In this document: one piece after another, positions 1-8,263 of the stretch
Layout: each line of letters opens with the position of its first letter
How positions within the stretch are numbered: position 1 is the first letter of the stretch
Assembly (NCBI GenBank): GCA_002284615.2
Contig: MU070369.1
Span: 29,187-42,346, forward strand
Length of the DNA stretch: 13,160 nucleotides
DNA from: Dunaliella salina
Taxonomy: Eukaryota > Chlorophyta > Chlorophyceae > Chlamydomonadales > Dunaliellaceae
Reading direction: 5' to 3'
Program-made: the position numbers and the translations under genes
The notes under the pieces: generated by a model
What the model was told of the DNA's origin: nothing
The model's input: the letters and a program-made list of their open reading frames with translations, nothing else
The model's database searches: none

Positions 1-52
<52 letters not shown>

Positions 53-63
53 GTGTGTGTGTG
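1..63. repeat. (TG)n microsatellite at left edge
   Basis: Nearly pure TG dinucleotide repeat, interrupted once by a short T run near position 49-52. A second TG tract closes the right end of the window, so the sequence is probably a contig bounded by microsatellites. The short ORF starting at 6 (Cys-Val repeats) is only the translated microsatellite. Confidence 0.97.
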
Positions 64-456
64 AAAGGTTATACATTCTGAAACAGATGTCGGCAGGACA
101 AAGTGCAGACTTGTTCAGCATTGCTGGACAGAGTTTGAAACGTTATGTACAATGTTGTGGAAAGAGTGTGTGTGATCGACTTGCTGATGTATTCAACAAT
201 TTTGAAAAAATAAGAGTGCTTGCACTAAGCATGGTACGCCTAGTATGCAGAGTGAAAAAGTTGTGTTTGCGCCAGGCACGAAAGCCACCAAGTGGCTGCC
301 ACTTGCACCTTTGCAACGCAAACATTTGGTAGCAAGAATGCTGTGCTTGTGAGTGCTGTGCGGGCCTCCCTTCTTCGCCTTTGCTGTGAGATTCCGTGCG
401 CAATAGAGCCTCAATGCCCCCCCTGCAGGGAATTTGTGCGTTTGTTAATAATGCTC

Positions 457-484
457 TGTAAGAGCAATCATGATTGCTCTTACA
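457..484. repeat. Perfect 28-bp palindrome
   Basis: The sequence reads the same on both strands, centred on TCATGA between 470 and 471, with no spacer. The half-site is TGTAAGAGCAATCA. It could form a cruciform, be a dimeric protein-binding site, or be the relic of an inverted duplication. Nothing nearby decides which. Confidence 0.9.
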
Positions 485-494
485 TGATTGAGGG

Positions 495-915
495 CCTCCC
501 AGAAAAGTGACTTCTTTCAGAGCATTGATGTGGACGTTTTGAAGGTGCTGACGCATCAAGTTTCTGTTTGCGGCACTGAGATTGAAGTTTTTGGGCAAAG
601 AGACAGCCTATTTTGAAGGAAAGAAGTGATTTTACTGGTTGTTGGCTTCACGCTTTTGATCTGCCCCCAAAGTGGGCTAGCAATTTGTAAGGTTTAAAGG
701 TGCAACAAGTCGCTTGAACCCACGCTTGCCATAGATCGGGTTAGCACCAGGCGCGTTTAACACTGCACTGATTGCGAGACCTTCCTATCTATGAGCTCGC
801 CAAGTGCTTGGGGATTAAGTGCTTGAGACAGTTCTAGGACACGAATAACCTTCCCATTGCAAGATGCAAGTGAAATGCTTTGAACCCCTGATCCTCGATG
901 TTGGGCTGCACCAAC
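495..915 (-). other. Possible minus-strand coding remnant (unassigned)
   Basis: Two minus-strand stretches read like protein rather than random translation. The first runs from about 915 down to a stop at 757-759. It begins after a possible acceptor (minus-strand ACACACAG at 923-916) and includes 'VIRVLELSQALNPQALGEL'. In a shifted frame, about 783-690 reads 'NAPGANPIYGKRGFKRL' before a stop. The second, about 598-495, includes 'NFNLSAANRNLMRQHLQ'. The pieces do not join without frameshifts or introns that I can place. I do not recognise a family. This could be a decayed or intron-split gene on the opposite strand, or chance. Confidence 0.17.
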
Positions 916-1257
916 CTGTGTGTACTGAGAGGGCAAGTCTTGACGGGTGACATGGGTTGGCCAATTCCGCATGCCAATAGCGTATGCCCATATATTTGGT
1001 GCTAAAAATTTCATACGTCTGCTGTATAATGCGTACAAATATGTATGAAAAGAGGGCATTGGCCAACCTACAGGTGACAGCTTGACCAACATCAGGCCTG
1101 TTTGCATCGGTGCCCCATCTCTGAGTTGAGGGTGCATGTCCCTTAAAAGGTACAAAAGGCTGGTGTGTCTATAATTTCTCTTCCTCAACGATCCCCTCTC
1201 TGGCAGTGCATGGGCATTTGTGCAAACGTGTGTCTCAAGGCGATGCACAGTTCTGTC

Positions 1258-1549
1258 CTCTATCCTGCAGTCGTCCGACATGCGCCAATTCTTTCCACCA
1301 TTCTGCAACCCTCCAACGACGCCAGTCCTTCCTTTCATCCGGCGGCCCTCCAAAAATTCCAATTCTCTCCTCCATCAGCCTGCAGTCTTGCAACATGCGC
1401 CAAGACGTCAGCTGGCGCTCTTCCCCCTTCAGGGCGATCTCTTGACATGCTCCAACCCTATTATTCATCCTGGAGGCCTTCAAAATGCTCCAATCCTCTC
1501 CACCATCATGCAGTCTTGCAACATGCGCCCGGACATCAGGTTTTGAGAA
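1258..1549 (+). repeat. Exon-A acceptor echo array, distal block
   Basis: Degenerate tandem copies of the acceptor and first bases of TDP1 exon A. Copies of 'TGCAG + exon start' fall at 1271, 1386 and 1514. The last two retain 'TGCAACATGCGCC' and the following GA(C/T)-rich segment that matches the exon's start. Between them lie shorter unit types such as 'AAAATGCTCCAATCCTCTCC'. The block stops abruptly at about 1549 and resumes near 2085. The copies are more diverged than those next to the exon. Confidence 0.75.
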
Positions 1550-2080
1550 TACTTCCAGCACAGGTGTGCCCTGACCTGAGCCGTTCAAGCTTGGTTGCAA
1601 ATGTAGCTGGCCCAGGTTGGGACGCGTGCGTCTTATCAGCCGCAGCGTGAACCCTACTTTTTGACCACCTAGCCTTGGGTATGAAAACCCAACACGCACT
1701 GCACCAACTTGGGTGTTTATGAGTGGTTTGAAGTCCTTGCATCAAAAGAATTTTATTGCAGAAAAAGGGGAGTGATAAGACCCAGTGGCCGGTCAGATAC
1801 AGGCTTTCATTTACCATATAGTAAAGGTCATTTTTAACCTTTTCTCTCCTGTTTTCTAGAACATGCAGGATGTTCACATAGTATATGGGGGATTCAAAGA
1901 AAAAAAAACTTTGGAGGGAAAAATGGTCCATATGGTCCCAGGGTGATCTGAGGCCATGAGAGTGATCTGAGTACCTCCAACTTTCATGAATTTTTGGTGG
2001 GCATGACATTTTTTAGTCACGGTTTGCATGGTTAGATTTTAGAAGGAAATTTGGGTATGAGCATAACCAGTGATTTTGGG
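1550..2080. other. Unique stretch interrupting the echo array
   Basis: About 530 bp with none of the array units, separating two blocks of the same repeat family. It could be an insertion into an older continuous array or sequence caught between two expansions. I see no terminal inverted repeats, clear target-site duplication or coding capacity. An A8 run lies near 1901-1908. Confidence 0.55.
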
Positions 2081-2829
2081 GAGCCCTCCACTCTGGCTTT
2101 TTTCCACGATCTTGCAATCTCCCAACATGTGCCGATCTTTTTTCATCCTGCAGTCCTCCAAAATGCTTCAATCCTCTCCTCTGTCATGCAGTCCTCAAAC
2201 ATGTGCCCCGACATCAGTTGGCTCCTCCGCCATCATGCAATCTCTTGGTTTGCACCAATCCTTTCATTCATCCTCGAGTCCTTCAAAATGCTCCAATCCT
2301 CTCCTCCATCATGCAGTCTTCAAACATGCGCCCAGACACCAGTTGGCTTACATCCTCCATCCTGCAATACCCCAACATGTGCCGATCGTTTTATTCATCA
2401 TGCAGTCCTCAAACATGTGCCCCGACATCAGTTGGCTCCTCCGCCATGCTCCTCATTTGGCACATGCTGAACATTTGGTCTCTGTGGAGTGTCCGATGAG
2501 ACAACCCTAGAGCCCCTGCAATCCATCCTACGATCCTGCAACATTTGCCACTCCTTTTTTCATCCAGCAGTCCTTCAGAATGCTCTTATCCTCTCCAATT
2601 CCTTCCCTCCATCAATCTGCAGTCCTCAAACATGTGCCCCGACATCAGTTGGCTCCTCCGACATCCCGCAGCCCCCGAGCGCCATCCTTTCTTGAATCCT
2701 GCAGCCCCCAAGCGCCATCCTTTCTTTAATCCTGCAGTCCTCCAACATGTGCCCAGGCACCAGCTGGCTGATATCCTCCATCCTGCGATACCTCAACATG
2801 TGCCAATGCTTTCCTCCATCAATCTGCAG
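2081..2829 (+). repeat. Exon-A acceptor echo array, proximal block
   Basis: Tandem, imperfect copies of the last intron bases and first bases of TDP1 exon A. Copies of 'TGCAG|TCYTC' followed by 'AACATGTGCCCCGACATC' start (first exon-like base) at 2192, 2317, 2406, 2623 and 2738, before the true exon at 2830. Exon-like long units are interspersed with a shorter type around 'CAAAATGCTCCAATCCTC'. Every long copy keeps the AG acceptor. The copy at 2623 is 207 bp (69 codons) upstream and open in the exon-A frame, so an upstream acceptor could give a longer in-frame exon. Confidence 0.85.
2406..2516 (+). pseudogene. Duplicated, frameshifted copy of TDP1 exon A
   Basis: This is the longest echo. 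It matches exon A through 'SSNMCPDISWLLRHAP' and 'AHAEHLV', then continues to align at the DNA level (ATGAGACAACCCTAGAGCCC against ATGAGACAGCCCTAGAGCCC). A net 4-base deletion after TTGGTC (2475-2480) shifts the frame. It is therefore a dead partial duplicate of the real exon starting at 2830. It shows that duplication here extended well into the exon, not only across its first few bases. Confidence 0.8.
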
Positions 2830-3011
2830 TCCTCAAACATGTGCCCCGACATCGATTGGCTCCTCCGCCATGCTCCTCACATGGCACATGCTGAACATTT
2901 GGTCATCGTCCATGGGGTTTCCAATGAGACAGCCCTAGAGCCCTTACGTGAAAGGCTTTTGTTGGGAGACCCACCACTCATGCCCCCCCGCACCCACCTG
3001 ACTATGCACAG
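2830..3011 (+). CDS. TDP1: TDP1 exon A (start of N-terminal catalytic domain)
   Basis: Encodes residues 1-60 and two bases of codon 61 of the visible tyrosyl-DNA phosphodiesterase 1 fragment. The enzyme hydrolyses the 3'-phosphotyrosyl bond between DNA and trapped topoisomerase I in the nucleus. The exon opens with 'SNMCPDIDWLL', matching the family's conserved segment (human 'FNYCFDVDWLV'), followed by 'HLVIVHG', matching the conserved 'ILLVHGD' strand. The acceptor is CTGCAG at 2824-2829. The donor is CACAG|GTGAGC at 3011/3012, in phase 2, which joins exactly to exon B. The array upstream offers other acceptors; the one at 2622 would add 69 in-frame codons. Coding exons before this one were not found. 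Confidence 0.87.
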
Positions 3012-3953
3012 GTGAGCAAGGGGTGAAGGACAGGCGCCGGTCTGTGCCTTTGTTTCGTACATGCTTCATTGTGAGGGGCGAGAAGGCAACTTGGGTGTAA
3101 ATCAATTGCTTGCTTTGTTGTGATTTTGCCGGGGTATTGGAGGTCAATGAAGACATGTGGTGCCAAACAGCTAATGGGGATCGAGTCTGGAAAAGTGGCT
3201 TTTCTCCTTAGCTGCCGAGAGCCCCCCCCACCCACCCCCTTTTCGTGAGCCTTGCAGCTCATGCACAGCGCATCTTGCACCCCCTGATTTTTTGGTTTGC
3301 ATTCATACCTCGACAGCGCTTTCTGGCATTGAAGATTTTGTACATTTGCAATTTCTTGCAAACGCTTTTGCCAGGTATTGCCCTTGAAGCGGACAAGGCA
3401 TTATCTCAGAGCTGAGACCTTCAGTAATAGTCCATACAAGCCTTGACAAAGGATTCTGGGCATACAAAGTGCAGATGACAGTTTGATTCATGCTCCAAAG
3501 CATCAGCTTCCATTCGAAATCTATCTATACTCGTCTTACCCCTCCTTGCGTAATGCCTTGCTCTCCAGTTTTCATCTCTGCTGCCTTTCCTGCTGCTCCC
3601 TTCCCTGCTGCTGCCGCTGCAAATATTTTCACTGCTGCCACCCTCACTGCTGCTGCTGCTGCTCTAATAATTGAAGGCTGGCCTTGCTGCTCCTCATGGG
3701 GTGGGCTTTGGGGAGAATGCTTTTGGATAGAGTCTAGAGCAGGGTTGAGTCATTCGCAAATCAAGAATTTTTAAGAACGCTACAAATGGCGTAAAATTCG
3801 AGAACTTTAAAATTTGCTGTTTGGAGAGCGGTAGAATTCGTTGGTCAAAATTGCTGGGCATGCCCAGTTTGGCCCAGTCTGTCCCTTCAGGCATGAACTC
3901 CGTGACATAATCCCACTCAGGACCCTTCTCTCTTGGCATGAATTAATGTTTGT

Positions 3954-4034
3954 GGGGTTGGGGGGGTGGAGGGGGGTGGTTGGGGGTGGTTGGGCATGGG
4001 TCCCAGGTTCGAGCCTTGGTCCCTCCCACCCAAG
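3954..4034 (+). repeat. G-rich tract with tRNA-like B-box motif
   Basis: At least five runs of three or more G within about 45 bp (3954-4000), a classical G-quadruplex pattern, followed directly by GGTTCGAGCC at 4006-4015. That decamer fits the RNA polymerase III B-box consensus GGTTCGANNCC. A matching A-box is not clear. The reverse complement resembles the C-rich tracts at 4357-4395 and 4847-4877, so this may be one member of a dispersed, possibly tRNA-derived SINE family in inverted orientation. Confidence 0.45.
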
Positions 4035-4339
4035 ACCCCCCCCTTCAAAATGGCCCTCCAAATGCGCGAATAATTCGTCAATTTGTGCATTTAACATGAA
4101 TTTATGCGCTCGCTACCCCCCAGACCCGCAAATGACCCAACCCTGGTCTGGAGCGTTTCTGACCACTCACACCCTTGCTGTAAGGAAATTCATTTATGCC
4201 AACAATCATGCCCCCTCAAAATAAGCATTGATGTAGTGTGCACACTCTTGCAATGCAGAGAACACATTATGATCTTGTGCTGCGGTGCATTTTGTATGTC
4301 TATGCAGGAGTGTGAAAAAAAAAAACAGTGGACACCAGG

Positions 4340-4900
4340 ACAAAATTTTGGGCAAGACCCCCCTAACCCACCCACCACCCCCAACCCCCCCCTCCAATGC
4401 CCCAATCCAGACAAAAAGGGTACCAATCTGCTCTCTTTCAAATTTCCCGTCCATCTGCATACTAACCGCAATCAAACATTGAGTTGGAGCAGAGTTATGG
4501 GGCAAAAACTGGGGAATGGACGCCCATGCAAACCTGCCCTTCCAGGCATCCACAACTGGGTTGCAAGTCCATAAACTGCCCTTCTGACTTCACCATGCAA
4601 GGACGTATTGCACATTGCCCCTATCATGGAAGTTTGGATTTGTTTGATGCATGTTTGCCTTCACACCCTCAGCAGCCTTCACCCATGCGCATGTGGCACT
4701 GACTCTGATTCATGCGCAGGGACCCCTCATTTTACCCAATTTTCTCAAAGAGGGTGCCAATCGACAGTTCGGGATTCCAGCAATACATTAAAAATTCTGC
4801 AGAACTGGCTCGCAAAAATACTGGATTGGGGGTCCCAAAAGTCGAAACCCCCCTCAACCAACCACCACCCCCCACCTTCTCCGATTGGACCTATACATGT
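4340..4900 (+). repeat. Pair of related C-rich dispersed elements
   Basis: Two segments share a C-rich core (4357-4395 with 'CCACCCACCACCCCCAACC', and 4847-4877 with 'CCAACCACCACCCCCCACC'). They also share an 'AAAAGGGTACCAATC'-type motif: AAAAAGGGTACCAATCTGC near 4414 and AAAGAGGGTGCCAATCGAC near 4746. The order of core and motif differs between the two. They look like diverged copies of a short dispersed element. No coding capacity or terminal repeats were seen. Confidence 0.45.
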
Positions 4901-5399
4901 GCCAATCAATAGCTCTCGATCTCAGGATTCTGAATATATAGTTTTTGAAAGGATAACCTCCGCAGTGTCAAAAGTTATGCTTCCTACAGTCAGCCGCCAC
5001 AACCTATGCCAAATTTGGGTGATATACTGCTGGACTCTTTCAAACCCACTTCTGAGTGGGGGAAGTTGCTTCTTTGGATCAGAGGACTTGTCTGGCTTGT
5101 TGGTGGCATCCGGATGTGGCTCAGGTTGAGCTCTGTGCATCAGAAACCGGCATTTCTTCCATCTGGGCCCACCATTCAGTGTTTTGAGTTGGCAGATGGT
5201 TCTCTATTAATATTTACATAATTAAGGAGCACAAGGTGTGCCAGATACCTGCGTTTCTCGGTCACCCTTGGTGAGTGCCACTCTTGAGAGGGAGGGACCC
5301 TGCTTGGGCCCAAACTGCAGCAGCGAGCGTTTGGGGAGCCTGCTGGTAATATTGCAAGTGATTTTGGGTTGTCCTGAGGGCCCCTGATGCTCGTCAAAT

Positions 5400-5590
5400 T
5401 TTTATCGCACGGACAGGTGCACGAAAGCAGGGAGGTCTGGCCAAACTCCGATAGGCCACCTCCGCGTCCGCTGCCTGTCCTGGCCGATACCTGGGATTGT
5501 CGTCATCAACGCTGGCGCTGCGGGCCGCCATGATGGGCGCCTGGGAGGAGCTGCTGGGCTCCGCAAAGTTGCTGGAGCTAAAAACTGCCA
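5400..5590. other. GC-rich patch with coding-like properties
   Basis: Distinctly GC-rich against its AT-richer flanks. The minus strand is open from 5702 to 5394 and could hold an exon after an acceptor-like TTTTTAG near 5586-5580, reading 'SSNFAEPSSSSQAPIMAA', with a donor-like CCCAG|GTATCGG near 5490. The plus strand is also open there ('MMGAWEELLGSAKLLELK'). I recognise no family on either strand. It may be an exon of an opposite-strand gene, inserted DNA, or chance GC-rich sequence. Confidence 0.25.
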
Positions 5591-6512
5591 AATTTTTGCT
5601 TGTGGGCACACATGCAAGGAATTCAATGTAGTTTTGATGTATAAAGAGCAAAGTTACCCGCTGGAGTGTATGACTCTGGGGACTCTGGCTCAAATTTTTC
5701 ATTTCAAAAATGGCAAAATTTTTGGGATCCCCTGAAGTTGTCAGTGCGTAACTTCATTTCAATTGAATCAAACTTTAAATTTCTGCCCTCAAATTACTGG
5801 CTGTCAGCGGAATTCCGGACGAAACATGGATTTGAAATCCGACCCCGTCCCAACACTCCATTGAAGGATCAAAATTTCGTTAAATATCATTAGAAAGCCG
5901 TTCCCTATCATCATCACTCCTCTCGTCTGGCTTTGGAGTACCCCCAGGACAGTCCCCCGCCACCTTGCAGCAGGCGGCCACCTGGACACTCATGGCACGT
6001 CCTGGGGTCCACTTGCAGGCTTGGGGGTGCAGCAGGAGGGCTTGGCACACAGGGTGTGAGTTTTGCTGGCTGAGTGCACAAACATGCAGGCCTTGCGCAC
6101 AGCAGGCACCACCAAATGGGACCAGCTCAGCGCTGAAAAATTGCTTTTTTAACAGCTTTCAGATGGTGCGTTCAGAATTTGCAGGTGTGGCCTGGCTGGC
6201 AAAAGGCAGGATATCACACAGGGTTGTGGCGCCTGACCTACAGGCTCCTGGTCTGTTGCATGTGAAAAATGTATGGGGTCAAATATAGACATTTTGTCCA
6301 GGCAAAGGCTAATTTTCCATTCCAAAAGAAATGGCTAAGTGGGTCATATTGGATGACCCTAATCTGACCATGGTGTACGTCTGTTTGTATTTGGTAATAG
6401 TACTCTCTTTCAACGAAGGGGCCCCGGACAATCAAAAGTGGCCTTTTGTTGTGGGTCGGCAAGCTAGTGGGCCGAAATCGGTGTTACAGAAAGCTCAATT
6501 GCTTCAGTGTTT

Positions 6513-6562
6513 ATGGGTGCTATCAACAGAGGATGTGGCCATCCTCTGCTGATAGCACCCAT
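6513..6562. repeat. Inverted repeat: 23-bp arms, 4-base loop
   Basis: Arm 1 (6513-6535) and arm 2 (6540-6562) are reverse complements with a single mismatch (A at 6526, where perfect pairing would need G), separated by TGGC. On the plus strand, A6526 faces C; on the minus strand the same position pairs as G-U. As RNA it would form a compact, very stable hairpin inside TDP1 intron 1. Its origin could be a foldback element, a recent inverted duplication or a small-RNA precursor. The sequence cannot separate these. Confidence 0.88.
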
Positions 6563-6731
6563 GAAAGAAAGGCATCCTTGGGAAGGCTTTCCACCCCTTT
6601 CCTTGCTGTATCATACAGTGTTTGCCAGCAAATTGAAATTGTCCCCCTTAAATTTTGCACACTCCATCGCGAATGTGTAAAGGCTTTTTTTAATGCTAGA
6701 TTCTGCCTCCCGCAAGTGTGCACATGCCTTC

Positions 6732-6797
6732 GCACAAAACCTTTGCTCAAGATCAATGTCTTTTGACACTTCATTGTGGCCGTGATTTCTTTGCAAG
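6732..6797 (+). repeat. Upstream copy of the exon-B acceptor-side segment
   Basis: This 66-bp segment is about 262 bp upstream of a related one at 6994-7061, which leads directly into exon B. Both run from GCACAAAAYCT through 'TTCAAGA'/'CTCAAGA' to TTTCTTTGCAAG. A third short copy, GTGGTTTCTTTGCAAG, lies at 6971-6986. This copy ends just before where the acceptor would be and carries no exon-B sequence, unlike the exon-derived arrays of exons A, D and E. Confidence 0.7.
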
Positions 6798-7064
6798 TGA
6801 AAAGAAAAGAAACTACGTAGGCAGAGAAACTCTCCCTACATCAATTAAGGAAGAGGAGACACATTGGCTCAAGAAAGAGCCGTGTGCCCCCTTCACCACA
6901 AGGTATTAAAAAGAGAATGCTAATGTGGATCCGGAGAGTTACTAGAAGCACCTGGTTCTAGAACCTGGCTGTGGTTTCTTTGCAAGTGACTTTGCACAAA
7001 ATCTCTGTTCAAGAAGATTGTGTATTGATGTATTTGACATTGGCCATGGTTTCTTTGCAAGCAG

Positions 7065-7119
7065 GTGCCCTCTGCCCTATGATTACGGCACCCAGCATGC
7101 GAAGTACATTGTCCTACAG
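7065..7119 (+). CDS. TDP1: TDP1 exon B (first HKD-type motif)
   Basis: Residues 61 (shared) to 79, including 'PYDYGTQHAKYIVLQ'. This is the first catalytic motif of TDP1, normally GTHHTK. The nucleophilic histidine is H72 (7096-7098) and the lysine is K74 (7102-7104). The family's preceding histidine is Q71 here, a change outside the catalytic pair. The acceptor is GCAAGCAG|G at 7064/7065 and the donor CAG|GTATGC at 7119/7120. The phases join exon A (AG|G, Arg) and exon C (phase 0). At 55 bp it is a very short exon, but the motif and spacing make it secure. Confidence 0.9.
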
Positions 7120-7713
7120 GTATGCATAGCTTGCGAGTCCAGTTTCTTTGTGAGTGTTGACCATTGGCTCTTTTGCTGGAGAGGCGAATTTTTGGTGGAT
7201 CAACTCAAGCCTCTCCTTTTGTTCGGCTGGGCAAACTGTTTTGCGCTCTTGCTCTATTGGTTACCATAACATGATGCATGTAGCACATTAAACCTGTGTG
7301 GGAGAAATGATTGACTCAGCTGGTGCCCTTAAGCAAAGTGGAAGTTACAACTGTTGGATTGGCTTTCGCTTCTGGGTTTGTTCTTGCCTCCGTGGGAAGC
7401 TTTCAGCACATGCTAAAGTATGGAAACACCAATTTTTTTTTTGCTGCCCTTAATAGTTGCATGGATCTTTGGGAAGCATCGTTTTCATACTGCTACAGAC
7501 GACATCTGCTATGCTTCACTGCAGCAAATTTAGCTTGATTTCATTGGGTATGGTTTTGCAAGAGGACAAGTAATTACATGGTTTTCAGCAGCAAGAAACC
7601 GTTCCAAGGTTGCATGCAGTCCATGTTTGATAGCCCAAATTAGGGACCTGTAAGAGAAGCGCCAGGTCATTTTCCCTGCCAATTCTCATTTCTCGTTTTT
7701 TTGTATTTTGCAG
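7120..7713 (+). other. TDP1 intron 2
   Basis: 594 bp between GTATGC and a pyrimidine-rich acceptor TTTTTTTGTATTTTGCAG. No repeat array, RNA gene or further exon was seen. Two short plus-strand ORFs (to 7269 and 7311-7538) have no recognisable domains. The reading frame of exon B stays open into the intron as far as 7269, so missing this splice would add an unrelated tail. Confidence 0.75.
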
Positions 7714-7790
7714 TACACCACTGGTTTGAGATTCATCCTGCACACTGCCAACCCCCTCAAGGGTACTGATGACATCAGCGTGCAAGCCAT
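7714..7790 (+). CDS. TDP1: TDP1 exon C (completes the first catalytic motif)
   Basis: Residues 80-104 and two bases of codon 105. 'TTGLRFILHTAN' matches the family strand 'EGLRVVIHTSN'. N92 (7750-7752) and Q103 (7783-7785) occupy the places of human N283 and Q294. The spacings H72-N92 (20) and N92-Q103 (11) equal those of the human enzyme, which supports both splice junctions. The donor is GCCAT|GTAGGT at 7790/7791. Read without splicing, the frame meets TAG immediately; spliced to exon D, that codon becomes ATG. The segment 'PLKGTDDIS' between N and Q departs from the usual 'LIHxDW'. Confidence 0.9.
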
Positions 7791-8160
7791 GTAGGTCAAA
7801 AAGTTTTATGCAGTGCTTGCCCTGAATGGTTTCTCCATCCTACTGAAAAAAAGGTGTTTACCAACTTATGAGGTAAGCTTCCAGATCCTTGTTCGCGCTC
7901 TTCTCAGTGCCCCCACCCCCCTTCCTTCCCACCCCCTGCATTAGTAACACTTGTGAATTTATTATTAACAAGCCAGCTTGCATTTGCAGTCTCTCATGCC
8001 CTCACATGGTGTTGTCCTGCTTTGTCGCGCTCACACACATTGGGTCGCAGGAGCCATCAAGGTTGCACTTGTCTACAGTTGCACTCTCCCACCTGTAGGC
8101 TGAAGGTAACACCCAAATTGTGCTGGCTTATGGTTGCGTTCCTCGACCTTTGACTTGCAG
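7791..8160 (+). other. TDP1 intron 3 with a degenerate exon-D echo
   Basis: 370 bp from GTAGGT to CTTGCAG. A copy of the acceptor and start of exon D sits about 110 bp upstream of the real one: GCAGGAGCCATCAAGGTT around 8047-8064 against GCAGGTACCATCAAGATT at 8157-8174. The AG and the CCATCAAG core are kept. A C-rich tract lies at 7910-7935. No gene was seen. Confidence 0.7.
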
Positions 8161-8263
8161 GTACCATCAAGATTTCCCTCCCAAGGATAACTTGTCGCCA
8201 CCTTCTTCAGATTTCGAGGAGACATTTTGTGATTACGTGGAGCAAATGAGGCTGCCCCCTGCG
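8161..8263 (+). CDS. TDP1: TDP1 exon D
   Basis: Completes codon 105 (AT|G) and encodes residues 106-139. It reads 'YHQDFPPKDN' and then 'SDFEETFCDYVEQ'. These match the conserved 'QDFPxKD' and 'FExDLxDYL' segments of plant, fungal and protist TDP1; animal enzymes differ here ('SPLYPR'). The acceptor is TTGCAG at 8155-8160. The proposed donor is CCTGCG|GTGCGT at 8263/8264, phase 0, continuing into exon E. Read through, the frame stops at TGA about four codons later. The last 21 exon bases plus the donor are the seed of the 29-bp array that follows. Confidence 0.87.

Larger units (their letters stand above)
64..1257. other. Unassigned 5' region
   Basis: No recognisable plus-strand gene. I looked here for the missing N-terminal TDP1 exons, which should end just before the family's 'SNYM.D..WLL'-like segment, and did not find a convincing one. 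The stretch contains a perfect palindrome (457-484) and weak minus-strand coding-like segments (495-915), listed separately. The remainder shows no clear repeats or RNA genes by eye. Confidence 0.6.
3012..7064 (+). other. TDP1 intron 1 (about 4 kb)
   Basis: Inferred from the phase-compatible donor of exon A (GTGAGC) and acceptor of exon B (TTTGCAAGCAG). It holds short CTG-rich sequence near 3590-3662, G-rich and C-rich dispersed elements (3954-4034, 4340-4450, 4735-4900), a GC-rich patch (5400-5590), a long-arm hairpin (6513-6562) and a duplicated acceptor-side segment (6732-6797 and 6994-7061). I see no convincing gene inside. It is much longer than the other introns, and the dispersed elements suggest it grew by insertion. 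Confidence 0.7.

Noticed and set aside
757..1362. 201-codon minus-strand ORF as a complete gene
   Set aside because: Its first third lies over the exon-A echo array and has no coherent domain. Only the last part (757-915) looks coding-like.
2051..2470. Overlapping plus-strand ORFs rich in Cys, Ser and Pro in the exon-A array
   Set aside because: They translate the degenerate acceptor array in several frames. Only the frame leading into 2830-3011 carries TDP1 sequence.
3483..3674. Cysteine-rich ORF resembling a small secreted protein
   Set aside because: The Cys run comes from CTG/TGC-type low-complexity sequence. No signal peptide or conserved spacing supports a gene.
3990..4020. tRNA gene suggested by GGTTCGAGCC
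   Set aside because: No acceptor stem, anticodon arm or convincing A-box could be paired around it. At most it is a tRNA-derived relic.
7791..7872. Exon C read-through across an in-frame TAG, taken as a pseudogene stop
   Set aside because: Splicing at GCCAT|GTAGGT to the exon D acceptor removes the TAG, restores Met105 and gives the family motif QDFPPKD directly after.
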